Assembly: GCF_010731715.1 (NCBI RefSeq)
Contig: NZ_AP022587.1
Location: forward strand, 1,860,001-1,924,000
Length of the DNA stretch: 64,000 bases
From: Mycobacterium stomatepiae
GTDB lineage: Bacteria > Actinomycetota > Actinomycetes > Mycobacteriales > Mycobacteriaceae
Direction: 5' to 3'
The stretch's first letter is position 1. Every line of letters begins with the position of its first letter. This document shows positions 7,358 to 18,722 of this stretch, in pieces. The notes beneath the pieces are model-generated. The model had not been told where the DNA came from, did not search any database, and saw nothing but the letters and a program-made list of their open reading frames with translations. Both the position numbers and the translations under genes were made by a program.

Positions 7358-10300
7358 TCAGGCTTTCGCCACGACGTCGTCGGCCACCAGCGTCTCGGCC
7401 AGGTGCACGCTCAAGGCCTGGGCCGTGTTGTGGGTGGCGATGGCCTTGGGAGTGACCCGGATACCGATCTCGGCTTCGATGCGAGTCCGCAGCTCCAGAT
7501 TGCCCAGTGAGTCGAGACCGTGCTCGACGAACGGGCGGTCCGGATCGACCGTGCGGCGCAGGATCAGGCCGGTCTGCTCGGTGATCAGACGTTGCAGCCG
7601 GGTGGGCCACTCGTCCTGCGGTAGCGATCGAAGTTCGGTACGCAACGTGCTCTCACCACCGTGGTGCCGACCCGCGTGCTGGAAGGCTTCCGCGAACGGG
7701 CGGCGCGAAACCAGCTCGGCGAGCCAGGACGTCCCCAGCGTCGGGACGTAGCCGGCGTAGGCGCGGTTGTAGCGCAGGAGTTCGGTGAACGCGTACGCGC
7801 CGTCGTCGGGAGCGATCATGGCGGTGCGCCCGCTCTCCGCCAGGTGCGTGGCGCGGCCGACCTCGCCCCATGCCCCCCCACCCGATCGCCAGCGCCGGCA
7901 GGCCCAGGCCGTGCCGCCACGCGATGAAGGCATCGATCCAGCTGTTGGCTGCCGCGTAAGCGCCCTGCCCGGCCGAGCCCACCAACGCGGCCGCGGACGA
8001 GAAGCAGCAGAACCAGTCCAACGGCTGGCCGGCCGTCGCCTGGTGCAGGTTCCATGCGCCGTAAACCTTTGGCGCCCAGTCACGGTCGATCACCTCGTCG
8101 GTGATGTTGGGCAACGTGGCGTCCACGACCACCGCCGCGGCGTGCAGCACCCCGCGCAGCGGGAGCCCGGTGGCGGTGGCCGCGGCCACCACCCGGGCCG
8201 CGGTGTCGGCCTCGGCCATGTTGCCGGACTCGACGACGACGTCGACCCCGCCCGCACGGATCCGCTCAATGGCCTGACGCGCCTTGGGAGTTGGGTTGGC
8301 CCTGGCGGTCAGCACGATCCGGCCGCAGCCCGCCTTGCCCATCTCGGTGGCCAGGAACAGCCCGAGCCCGCCCAGTCCGCCGGTGATGATGTAGGCACCG
8401 TCGCCGCGGAACACGTTGGCCCGCTCCGGGGGCACCAGCACGGTGCTCTGCCCCTCGCGCGGGACGGACAGCACCAGCTTGCCGTTGTGCTCGGCCGCAC
8501 CCATCACGCGAATTGCCGTGGCCGCCTGGTCGAGTGGATAGGCGGTGTGCTCGAGCGGCGGAAACTCGCCGTCTCCGACCAGGCGGTAGACGGTGCGCAA
8601 CAGGTCCCCCACCTGCTGCGGATGGCTGGCCGCCATCAGCGCGAGGTCGAGGTAATGGAACGTGAGGTTGCGGCGGAAGGGGTACTGACCAAGGCGAGTG
8701 TCGCCGTACACATCGCGCTTACCGATCTCGACGAACCGTCCGCCGATCGCCAGCAGTTCGAAGCCGGCGCGCTGGGCGGCGCCGGTGACCGAGTTGAGCA
8801 CGACGTCGACGCCGTAACCGTCGGTGTCGCGGCGGATCTCCTCCGCGAATTCGGTGCTGCGCGAGTCGTAGACATGCTCGATGCCCATGTCGTGCAGCAA
8901 CGCCCGCCGCTGCGGGCTGCCCGCGGTGGCAAAGATCTCCGCCCCGGCCGACCGGGCGATCGCGATCGCGGCGCGCCCCACCCCGCCGGTCGCGGAGTGG
9001 ATCAGCACTCGCTCGCCGGGCTTGATCCTGGCCATGTCCTGCAGGCCGTACCAGGCGGTGGCGTACGCCGTGGTGGCCGCGGCGGCCTGCTCGGCATCCA
9101 GGCCGGCCGGCAGCGTCACGGCAAGTTTGGCGTCGCAGGTGACGAACGTTGCCCAACCGCCGTTTTCGGATACGCCGCCGACCCGATCACCGACCTGATG
9201 ATCGGTGACGCCGGGCCCGACCGCGGTCACCACGCCCGCAAAATCCATGCCCAGCCGCGGTTGACGCCCGTCGACGCTGGGGAACCGGCCCATCGCGATC
9301 AGCACATCGGCGAAGTTGAGGCTTGATGCGGTGACCGCGACCTCGATCTGTCCCGGCCCCGGCGAAGTGCGTTCGAAAGCAACGAGTTCCAGGCCCTCCA
9401 GGTCGCTGGGAGTGCGGATCTCGAGACGCATGCCGTCGAGCTGATGGTTCGCGATGGCGGTGTGCCGCTCGCCGGGGCGTAGCGGGGCCGAGCGCAGCCG
9501 GGCGGTGTACCACTGCCCAGCGCGCCAGGCGCTTTCGTCCTCGTCCGAGCCGGCCAGCAGCTGGCGCGCCAGCAGCGCGACGTCCGTATCCTCATCCAGG
9601 TCGATCTGGGTGGCACCCAGCTCGGCGTCCTCGGCGGCGATCACCCGCATCAGCCCGCGCAACCCCGCCTGGTCCAGGTTGGGCCGGTCATCGGATAGCA
9701 CGGTCTGGGCGTTGCGGGTCACGACGTACAAACGGGGCGGCTCGTCGGAGCTTTCGCCGAGAGCACGGGCGATCCGCACCAGGTGTCGCACCTGTTCGCG
9801 GCCGCGGGCCGGGCACTGGTCGTCGTTGTCGACGGCCGGTCGCCCGGCCAGCACCACCACACCGCCGACGTTGTTGATCGGCGGGTCCGGCTGCCCGGAG
9901 CTCGGCCAGCGACCGATTTCGCATTGTGCGCCTTCGGTTTTCAGCGCATCTGCGAGCCGGGCGGCCAACGGGTCGTCGGCATCGGCGACCGTCAGCACCA
10001 ACCAGGCGCCGGCCGCATCGTCGGACCCGGCGGGCAGGTCGCGCGGCTCCCAGTCGATGGCCAGCAGGCGCTCGGCCAGCACTCGTTGGCGCGCTCCGCT
10101 CTCGGAGACATCGCTACCCACGCGCAGCCCGCGCACGATCAGCAGCACGATCCCGTTCTCGTCGAACACGTCGAGGTCGGCTTCCATCCCGATCTGGCTC
10201 GCCTCGGTGACCCGGCTCAGGCAGTAGCGGGCGTTCTGCAGCGACCCGTAGCTGCGCAGCCGGCGCACTCCCAGCGGCAACAGCAGACCGCCATCGGCGA

Positions 10301-13300
10301 TTTCGCCACTGCGCTCGTGGGCCGCGACCGACTGGAAGCAAGTGTCGAGCAGCGCGGGATGGGCGCGAAACGCATTGTGCTGCAAGCTACCCAGCGGTCC
10401 GAGTTCGGCCAGCACGGTGCCGCTCGCGGCGCCGCCGGTGTGCGCGGCGACCAGGCCCGAGAACGCGGGGCCGAACCGGACTCCGCGGTCGTCGAACCAC
10501 TCCCGCAGCCGCGTGCCTTCCACCCGGTTCGGATGTGCGCCGAGCAGGGCTGCGACGTCGTGTACAGGCGGTTGACCCAGGTCGTCGATGGACCGGAGGG
10601 TCGCGACGGCTCGCCGCGTGTACTCCCCCTCTTCGTCGGTTTGCACCGCGAAGGAGACCACACCGGGCGCTTGTACCGATGCGTCGGCGCTCAGCGCCGT
10701 CTGGTCATCGAGCAGCAACATTCGTTCGAACCGGATATCGCGGACCTCAGACGCGTCGCCCAGCGTCGCGCGGGCGGCGGCCAGCGCCATCTCGCAGTAG
10801 GCGGCTCCCGGCAGAGCCGCAACGGCGTGCACCTGATGGTCGGCGAGCCAGGGCTGTGCGGCGGTGCCGACTTCGCCTTGCCACACATGACGTTCGGGCT
10901 CCTCGAGCAGCCGCACGTGCGCGCCCAACAGGGGATGCACCGAAACGGTGCGGCCACCCGCCGCGGCGGCTCCCTCGCCGTCGCGCAGTTGCGCGCGGTG
11001 CTCCCCGGCGCCGATCCAGTGCCGGGTGTGATGCCAGGGCGAGGCGGGCAGCGACACATGCGGTTCGGGCGGGTGCGGCGTCTGGGGTGGATGACTGCTG
11101 TGGCTCGCGTTGAGGTTGGTGTGGAACGCCAACGTGTCGTCGGCATCGCGCGCCAGGGTGCTGACGATCCGGTACTCGCCGGCTCCGAGGGTGTCGTTGA
11201 TGGCGTGGGCGAGCAGCGGGTGCGGGCTGATTTCGATGAAGGTGGCGTAGTGCCCACCGGCCTGGCCAGCAGCATGAGCGATGGCCTGGCTGAACCGAAC
11301 CGGGTTGCGCAGGTTGGCCGCCCAGTGGTCGGCGTCGAACACCGGGCTGTCGTCGTCGGGGCCGGTGGTCGTGCTGATCACCGGGATGGCCGGGGTGTCC
11401 GGCACCAAATCGGCTAACTCAGTGCGCAATTCGGGCAGAATCGACTCGATGATGGAGTGATGGGAGGCCACGTCGACCTCGATGCGCCGGGCCAGCCGGT
11501 CGGCGTCGGCCACCACGGCCATCACCGCGTCGACCTGATCGGGCGGGCCGGCGATCACCGTCTGGCTCGGCGAGGCGTACACCGCGAGGCTCACCTGCGG
11601 GTAATCGGCCAGCAGCGTCTCGGTGGCCGCAGCGTCGGACTCCACCAGCGCCATCGCGCCCTGGCCGGACAGCCGCGACATCAACCGCGACCGGGTGGAG
11701 ATCACGCGCAACCCATCGGCGACGCTCAACGCCCCGGCCACCACCGCCGCGGTAACCTCCCCCATCGAATGCCCGATCACCGCGTCCGGCTCGACGCCGT
11801 AGGAACGCCACAGCGCCGTCAGCGCCAATTGCACACCCACCAGCAGCGGCTGAATCCGGTCGATACCGGTCACCGGCAGGCCCTCGGCCAGTACCTGCTG
11901 CAGCGAAAAGCCGGCGTGTGCAACGAATATCGGCTCCAACTCGGCAACCGCCGCCGCGAAGGCCGGTTCGTCGGCCAGCAACTGCCGGCCCATCCCCGCC
12001 CACTGTGAGCCCTGACCGGAATAGACGAACACCATGCCGGGTCGCGCCGTTGCGTGGTGCGGGGCCACCACCCCGTCGGCCGGCTTACCCGCCGCCAGCG
12101 CCCGCAGCCCCGCGGTCGCCTGCGCGCGATCACGCGCGCAGACCGTGCCGAACAGTGCATGCCGCGACCGGTGGTGGTTGAGCGTGTGCGCGACGTCGGG
12201 CAACGCCACGTCGGCACCGTCGCCGTCCATCCAGTCGGCCAATTCCGACGCCAGCGAGCTCACCCGTTCGCTGGTCTTGCCCGACACCACCAGTGTGCTG
12301 ACCGCCGGATCTGGCCGGTGAGCAACGGGATCCGTCACGGGGGCCTGCTCGATTACCACATGAGCGTTGGTGCCGCCGAAGCCGAACGATGACACCCCCG
12401 CCCGCCGCGGTAGCCCGGTATCCGGCCAATCCGTAGATTCGGCAACAACTTTCAGGCGCATCTCGTCGAACGGGATGTGCGGATTCGGGTTCTTGTAGTT
12501 CAGGTTCGGCGGGATGTGGCCACGTTGCACCGCCAGCACGGCCTTGATGAGACCGGCGATCCCGGCCGCCCCCTCCAAATGACCCATGTTGGATTTGACG
12601 GCGCCGAGCAGCAGTGGAGCATCCTCGGAACGTCCGCGACCCAGCACCGTGCCCAGGGCCCGCGCCTCGATCGGATCGCCTAACAGTGTTCCGGTTCCAT
12701 GGGTTTCGACGTAGTCGACCTGATGCGGCGCGAGGCCCGCGTTGCTACACGCCGCGCGCAGTACCGCCATCTGTGCGGCCGGGTTCGGCGCCATCAGCCC
12801 GTTGGATCGGCCGTCCTGGTTGACCGCCGATCCCCGCAGCACGGCCAGCACCCGATCGCCATCGCGCACCGCGTCGCTGTGCCGCTTGAGTATCACCGCG
12901 CCGCATCCTTCGCCCCGGACGAAGCCATCCGCGTCGGCGTCGAAGGATTTACACTGACCCGTCGGCGATAACGCTTCGGCTCCGTCGAAGCTGCGGAAGA
13001 TGGCCGGCGACAACAGCAGGTTCACGCCCGCGGCGATGGCCAAATCGCAGTCCCCGCTACGCAGGCTCTGAGATGCCATGTGCACGGCCACAAGTGACGA
13101 CGAGCAGGCCGTGTCCACCGACACGGATGGACCACGAAGATCCAGAACGTAGGAGAGCCGGTTGGCGATGATACTCAGTGCGCCGCCGATGTTGCTCCAC
13201 GCGTCGACGCGAGTGAGATCCGTTCCGGCCAGGTACCCATAGTCGCTCGCACACGCTCCGGCGAAAACCCCGGTCTGCGATCGCCGCAGTGATTCCGCGG

Positions 13301-13919
13301 GAATCCCGGCATGCTCCAACGCTTCCCAGGCCACCTCCAGCAACAACCGCTGGTGCGGGTCCATCGCGTTCGCCTCACGCGGGGAGATCTCGAAGAATTC
13401 GGCGTCGAAACCGTCGACGTCGGTCAACACCGAAGCCCGCCGCGTAGTGGCGGCCAACGCGGTCGCGATCTCCGGCGAGCCGTCATCGAACGGCAGCCAT
13501 CGGTCGGCGGGCACCTCCGCTACCGACGAACCACCCTCACACAGGAACCGCCAGTACGCGTCCGGCCCCGAAATGTCGCCGGGGAAGCGACATCCCAACC
13601 CGATCACCGCGATCGGCTCGTCGGCCCAGCCACGCTCCGCCGGGGACGCGTGAGCCTCGGACTCCGACTCGGGCGTGGTCAGAAATTGCACCAATTCGTT
13701 GATCGTGGGGTGCTGCCAGAAATCCAACGGCGACACCGGCCGGCCAACCACTGTCGCCAACTCGCCCGAGAGTACGACCGCATCTCGCGATCCCACTCCC
13801 AGGTCGTTGAACGCGACATCGAGGGCTACATCGTCACGATCACAACCGATCTCGTTGACGAGGTAGTCGATCAACCAGCGCTCCAGCCCCCCGGCCTCGT
13901 CAGGACCGGCCGAGGTCAC
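7358..13919 (-). pseudogene. Frameshifted modular PKS, ACP-KS-AT-DH-ER-KR-ACP
   Basis: With the frameshift corrected the protein would be about 2186 residues. Visible domains: N-terminal ACP (GVGSRD, Ser44); KS with Cys272 in DTACSSS, His407 and His447; AT with GHSMGE (Ser718) and VASH at 817-820; DH with His1028 and an LDTCFQ motif near 1191; ER with GGVGRA near 1645; KR with GGLGGLG near 1847 and its Ser/Tyr region near 1974-1988; C-terminal ACP with HGLDSLGN. Reading switches frame at a C7 run (7873-7879, plus strand). Six bases there would restore the GWGAWGE motif and the ACP. As written, the protein ends at 7653 without its carrier domain. The GTG start overlaps the fadD stop (GTGA). 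The ACP-KS part resembles PpsA as I remember it, but PpsA lacks DH and ER. A role as a Mas-like synthase is the alternative. Confidence 0.85.
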
Positions 13920-15658
13920 GCCGAGACGTCCAAGCGCTCAAACTCTTCGAGCCGGTAGGACTCGATACACGTCGACCGGCGCACCTTGCCACTGGTGGTC
14001 AGCGGAAGCGAACCCGGGGCCACCAGAACAAGATCGGCGATCCGGACGCCGTGTGCGCTCGATATCGCGGCGGCGACGTCGCGCCTGATCGAGCGGAGTT
14101 TCTGCTGAGCATCCTCGTCGGCGCCGGCCCGGTTCTTGACCTCCGCGATCGCGACCAGCTGCTCGGTGGTGTCATTGGCAACCGAAATGGCGGCCACCCG
14201 GCCCTTGGTGATCTGCCCGATCGTCGATTCGATGTCGTCCGGGTAGTGGTTGCGTCCGTCCACGATGAGCAGATCCTTGAGGCGGCCCATGACGAACAAC
14301 TCGCCGTCGGCGATGAACCCCAGGTCGCCCGTCCTCAGCCAGGGACCCTCGGGGGTGCCCGCGGACGGGGCGGTGAGCCGGGCAGCGAACGTGCGCTTGG
14401 TCCGCTCCGGGTTGCGCCAGTACCCGTTGCCGATGTTCGCCCCGTGCGCCCAGATTTCGCCGATGACACCGGGCGCCGTCTCGGTCTTGGTTTCAGGGTT
14501 GACGATCCGCACCAGCGGCGACTTCATCGCGCCCTAGCTGATCAGGTCGCTACCGCCTTGCTCCTCGGTGCAGGGCTTGGCCTGACCGCCCGACAATTGC
14601 TCGTACTGGAAACGCACGGATTTGGGCGCCTGGCCCGTCTTCGCGCTGGCGACGTACAGCGTCGCCTCGGCGAGCCCGTAGGACGGCCGGATCGCCGTCT
14701 CGGACAGGTTGTACCGGGAGAATCGCTCCATAAAGCGTGCGATCGACGCCGGCTGCACCCGCTCACTGCCGTTGGCGAGGCCCACCACGTGGCCGAGATC
14801 GAGGCCGACCATGTCGTCATCGGAAATTCTGCGCACCGCCAGGTCGAACGCGAAGTTCGGCCCGCCGGAGAACGGCCGCGGATTGCCGGCCAGCAGCCGC
14901 ATCCACCGGGCCGGCTCGATCAGAAATGCGATCGGGCTGGTCAACACCGCCGGAAGCCCCCACACGATGGGATAGCAGATTCCCTGGATGAGCCCCATGT
15001 CGTGGTAGAAGGGCAGCCACGAGACCAGCGTTTCCGGCGGTCCGGAAATATCGAACAATCCCGATTCCAGCTGCTGGCAGTTGGTGACCACGTTCTCGTG
15101 CGTGATCACGACCCCGGCCGGTTGGCCCGTCGATCCCGACGTGTACTGCAGATACGCCTCCTTGGGAAGCGTGTATTCGGCCGGACTGAATTCGCCGCCG
15201 GAGTAGTAGTCGAGCGAGTCGACTTCAATGACCGTCGGTGCGGCCGAACCGCCGTGCGCCTCCGCATATTTGACGACGCCGTCGACCACGGCGGATGTCG
15301 TGATAATGGCGGCCGGCGTGCAATCCTGCACCGCCGACGTGATGCGGCTGTCGTGGGCGCCGAATTGCGGAACCGACAGCGGAACGGCGATGAAGCCCGC
15401 CTGCAGTGCCCCGAGAAAACCTACGACGTAGTCGAGGCTCTGCGGCGCCAATATCGCCACCCGATCGCCGGTCGCCCCGACGCGCCGCAGCTCCTCGGCA
15501 ACCGTCAACGCGCGCCTTTGCAGCTGCGACCAGGTCAGGCTCTCGGCGAATCCTTTCGGATCCACGTCGTAGTCGAGGAATGTGAATGCCGTGTCATGAG
15601 GCTGCCGGCGAGCGTTCTCGCTCAGCGCGGCAGGAATGGAGGACTCGAGAACGGACAT
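13916..15658 (-). pseudogene. FadD26-like fatty acyl-AMP ligase with in-frame amber codon
   Basis: The frame codes 580 residues if codon 375 is read as an amino acid, the length of FadD26/FadD28. Codon 375 is TAG (14534-14536, minus strand) within LIS-stop-GA, where relatives as I remember them have LISYG or LISYM. Both halves lie in the same frame, so this is a nonsense change, not a frameshift. Visible motifs are the adenylate-forming loop YLQYTSGSTG, the YGLAEA motif, GDLG, and the C-terminal TTSGKVRR lysine region. FAALs activate fatty acids as acyl-AMP and load them on PKS carrier domains, here presumably the N-terminal ACP of the coupled PKS. The start ATG has GGAAGG upstream. The truncated product would lack the C-terminal subdomain needed for acyl transfer. 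Confidence 0.9.
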
Positions 15659-16209
15659 AACGCTACCTTCCGATTTCTTTCAAAATGTCGGTGCGCATCG
15701 CGTCCCCCACGGGATGCCACGTTCTGGTTTTCTCGCAGCACCACCCCATGCCACTAACCGATACGAACTTCTATCTGTGCGGCACCACCCTGGATGAGAA
15801 GACTTCAAAGGTGAGGTGGATGTCCGCGGGATCGTCGGCGGCGGCGACGCGGTGCCGCGACCGCACGGCTTTCGCGACCGCGCCGAACTGGACTCCGACG
15901 ATCGGCTCCACGCTCTGTTCGACGGAGTGTAGTGCCGCGCGGTTCGGTGATGATCCCGTCGGCTCGCGCTTTTCCGGCGTCGGGTGTACCCCCGCCGGGG
16001 CGCTGGGCCGACATGAGCGGGCACCCGCGGTCATCACCACCTCCACGGCGACGAACCTACCCGTTCTGGTGCGGCCACGTTGGCGAATCGTCGAAGTCGC
16101 TGACCTGCCAATATCGCCGAGCGACCTGGACGCGGGTCCCATAAATACGCCGCACGGGCGTAATCCGCGCGCATACGCGATGATCAACACAGACGAGAGG
16201 ACGCGGCCC
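15659..16209. other. 551-bp region with no assignable gene
   Basis: This gap separates the divergent fadD and permease genes and should hold both promoters. A GGAAGG (CCTTCC at 15666-15671) serves fadD. There is an open plus-strand stretch of 39 codons at 15813-15932 and an opposing minus-strand frame ending at 15771, both with plausible codon use, but neither matches a family I know and they overlap. A short inverted repeat, TACGCC (16146-16151) and GGCGTA (16157-16162), lies 48 bases before the permease start. Decayed coding sequence is possible but cannot be shown. Confidence 0.4.
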
Positions 16210-17376
16210 ATGGCAGGCAAGGCGCTGGCAGCAATCGAGCATGCCCTGGCACTGGCCGGGTCGATGACGTGGGAAATCCTGTGGGCGCTGATCCTGGGCT
16301 TCGCCCTGTCGGCGGTGGTGCAGGCGGTGGTGCGGCGTTCCACGATCGTGGCGCTGCTCGGCGACGACCGCCCGCGCACCCTGGCGGTAGCGGCCGGTCT
16401 GGGGGCGGCATCGTAGTCGTGCTCGTACGCGGCGGTGGCCTTGGCCCGGTCGTTGTTCCGCAAGGGGGCCCATTCCACCGCCGCGATGGCATTCGAGATC
16501 GGTTCCACCAACCTCGTGGTCGAGTTGGGCATCATCTTGGCGCTGCTGATGGGCTGGCAGTTCACCGCTGCGGAGTTCGTCGGCGGCCCGCTGATGATTA
16601 TCGTCCTGGCCGTCTTGTTCCGGCTGTTCGTCCGGTCCCGCCTCGTCGACGCCGCCCGCGAGCAGGCCGAGCGGGGACTCGTCGGCTCGATGGAGGGCCA
16701 TGCCGCGATGGACATGTCCATCAAACGCGAGGGCTCGTTCTGGCAGCGACTGCTGTCGGCGGAGGGCTTCACCTCGGTTTCGCACGTGTTCGTGATGGAG
16801 TGGCTGGCGATCCTGCGCGACCTGGTACTGGGCCTGTTGATCGCCGGTGCGATCGCGGCGTGGGTACCGGAAACCTTTTGGCGAGGTTTCTTTTTGGCCG
16901 ACGACCCCGGTTGGGCGGCCGTGTGGGGACCGATCGTCGGCCCGGTCGTGGCGATAGTGTCCTTCGTCTGCTCGATCGGCAATGTGCCGCTGGCCGCGGT
17001 GCTGTGGAACGGAGGCATCAGCGGCGTGATCGCGTTCATCTACGCCGACCTGTTGATCCTGCCGATCTTGAACATCTACCGGAAGTATTACGGCACTCGG
17101 ATGATGCTGACCTTGCTCGGCACGTTCTACACCTCGATGGTCGCCGCCGGCTATCTGGTCGAATTGCTGTTCGGCACAACAAATCTCATCCCAACCAAGC
17201 GCAATGCCACCGTGATGGAAGCATCGATCTCGTGGAACTACACCAGCTGGCTCAATATCGTCTTCCTGGTCATCGCGGCGGTGCTGGTCGTCCGATTCGT
17301 CACGTCCGGCGGAATGCCGATGATCCGCATGATGGGCAGCTCCCCGGAGGCCTCAGACGGTCACCATCATCACTGA
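16210..17376 (+). pseudogene. Rv2963-like permease (DUF318/ArsP type) with in-frame amber codon
   Basis: The frame would give 388 residues of a multi-span membrane protein close to Rv2963, a predicted permease related to ArsP-type exporters. Codon 69 is TAG (16414-16416) in GLGAAS-stop-SCSYAAVA. Relatives have serine there (SSSCSY), so TCG to TAG is the likely change. The frame continues open after it to a histidine-rich C-terminus (HHHH) at 17376. The stop removes all but the first helix. An ATG at 16210 with GAGAGG upstream is preferred; 16180 is an alternative. A second oddity is NGGISGVIAF near 17010, two residues shorter than the NGGISFGGV motif I recall in relatives. Confidence 0.85.
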
Positions 17377-17382
17377 CGACCG

Positions 17383-18348
17383 CTACGACATCGCTCGGGT
17401 GGCCATCCACTGATCGGTGTCGATCACGTCGCGCCAATTCAGCGCAACGGTGTCCAGCGCGTCCTCGATGCACGCCCAGATCGACGCCAGCGGCGTTGCG
17501 CCCGGGGCAGCAGCCGCAATTCTGTTCTCCACGGCCAGGTTTGGCGGATTCGGCGCATCGCTGAACGGCGCAAGACCGTTGATGGCGTCGATGACGCGGT
17601 GTCGACGGTGCGCGTACGGCGATGCGCTCAGCTCCTCGGGCATGATCGGCCGGCCGCAGATATAGTCCTGCGCGCCGTGACGATACGGCACCTCGAGCTT
17701 GTGGCTCACCGGCTGCTGCGGCAATCCCCCGGCGAAATACACCGGCACTATCGGCAGCGAGATCTCGATCGCCATGTCCAGCAACGTGGAGGTGAGTCGC
17801 TCGACCCGCTGACCGGAGTGGACATGCCGTGTTCCGTCGGCGTGCACCATCGTTGACACCCCACGCTCGCTCTTGATCTGTTCCACCAGGTGCAGGAACT
17901 GCTGCGGGTTTTGCTGATCGAAGTATCGGATGGTGTGCAGCTGCCGGCCCGCTACGGTGTCGAGCAGCCGCAAAAGCTGACCGATCCAGCGGTTTTCATG
18001 TTTAGCGTGAGCGATGGGCATGACCTGGGTGCCGGTCAGCCACGACGCGATTGTGGTGCCCAGCAGCGATTCGATTTGCACCTGATGATTGCCCAGCAGT
18101 AAGACCGGGCGGCCCCGAATCGCCGCCATCGCTGCTGGGTCCGCGACGATGGCGTACCGGTCTTAGCGCGACAGCAGCGCCCCGTGCAGAACATCGCCGA
18201 ACCCGTCCGGCTGCATGCCGAGCTTGGCGGCCCGCCAGTCGCGCACCGGTCGCCAATCCGTCTGCAACGACGCGCTGGCGCGGCACACCCGCGGACCCGG
18301 TTGCTCGATCTCGACGCAGATGCGCTCCAGCGGCAGCGCCGGACAACT
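17383..18348 (-). pseudogene. PlsC-like acyltransferase, 5'-truncated and with in-frame ochre codon
   Basis: The open part (17383-18129, 248 residues) begins just before the NHQVQIES sequence, the NHxxxxD-like acyltransferase motif I, and includes a VPVYFAGGLP stretch. The same frame continues upstream through a TAA (18163-18165) into about 60 more sensible codons (VLHGALLSR-stop-DRYAIVADP). These stop looking like acyltransferase near 18348, where a 13E12-type tail on the other strand begins. So the gene carries both a nonsense codon and a lost 5' end. An ATG at 18129 could still start a short protein. Such acyltransferases transfer acyl groups to glycerol-type acceptors; the substrate here is unknown. 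The right boundary is an estimate. Confidence 0.65.
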
Positions 18349-18349
18349 C

Positions 18350-18717
18350 ACCTGGCCATAGACGACACCGGACACACCTATCGCACCCACCCCGCCGGTG
18401 CGGATCTGTTCGCACAGCCGCGCGGCCCGGCGTGTGCCGCACCCACCCCGCCACGACGTGACCGATCCGAGCAACGACACGCGCGGATCAGTCAGGCCCG
18501 CACACACTACCGCCGCCAACAAGCCCGCAACGAAGAAATCGCCGCCCGCAAGTTCCGAAACCACATGCGCGACATGCTGTTCGCGTTCAAGGGCACACCC
18601 AGCACAAGCCCCTTCTGCACCTGGGTCAACGACCCCCGCGAACCTGAAGAACTACCCGCCGACTGGACCCCCAACGACCACGCCGCGCCACCCCTGCCCG
18701 ACGACCCGCCCTATTAA
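18350..18717 (+). mobile_element. C-terminal remnant of a 13E12/HNH-type repeat protein
   Basis: From about 18350 the plus frame reads IDDTGHTYRTHPAGADLF and later FKGTPSTSPFC, WVNDPREPEELP and a proline-rich end at 18717. This matches my memory of the C-terminal tail of the mycobacterial 13E12-family (DUF222/HNH) repeat proteins. The DUF222 and HNH domains are absent, so only the last ~120 codons remain. The frame is formally open leftward to 18184, but that part is antisense to acyltransferase sequence. I read this as the scar of an inserted or recombined 13E12 copy that truncated the neighbouring acyltransferase. It ends six bases from the coaD stop. No terminal repeats were found. Confidence 0.55.
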
Positions 18718-18722
18718 TAACC

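Noticed and set aside
14534..16416. Programmed amber recoding (pyrrolysine or suppressor) in fadD and the permease
   Set aside because: The two TAG codons replace different residues (Tyr, Ser), no accompanying element or suppressor tRNA is seen in the window, and neighbouring genes carry other kinds of damage.
18184..18350. N-terminal extension of the 13E12-type tail as a real 177-residue gene
   Set aside because: This part is antisense to acyltransferase codons and lacks similarity to the repeat protein.
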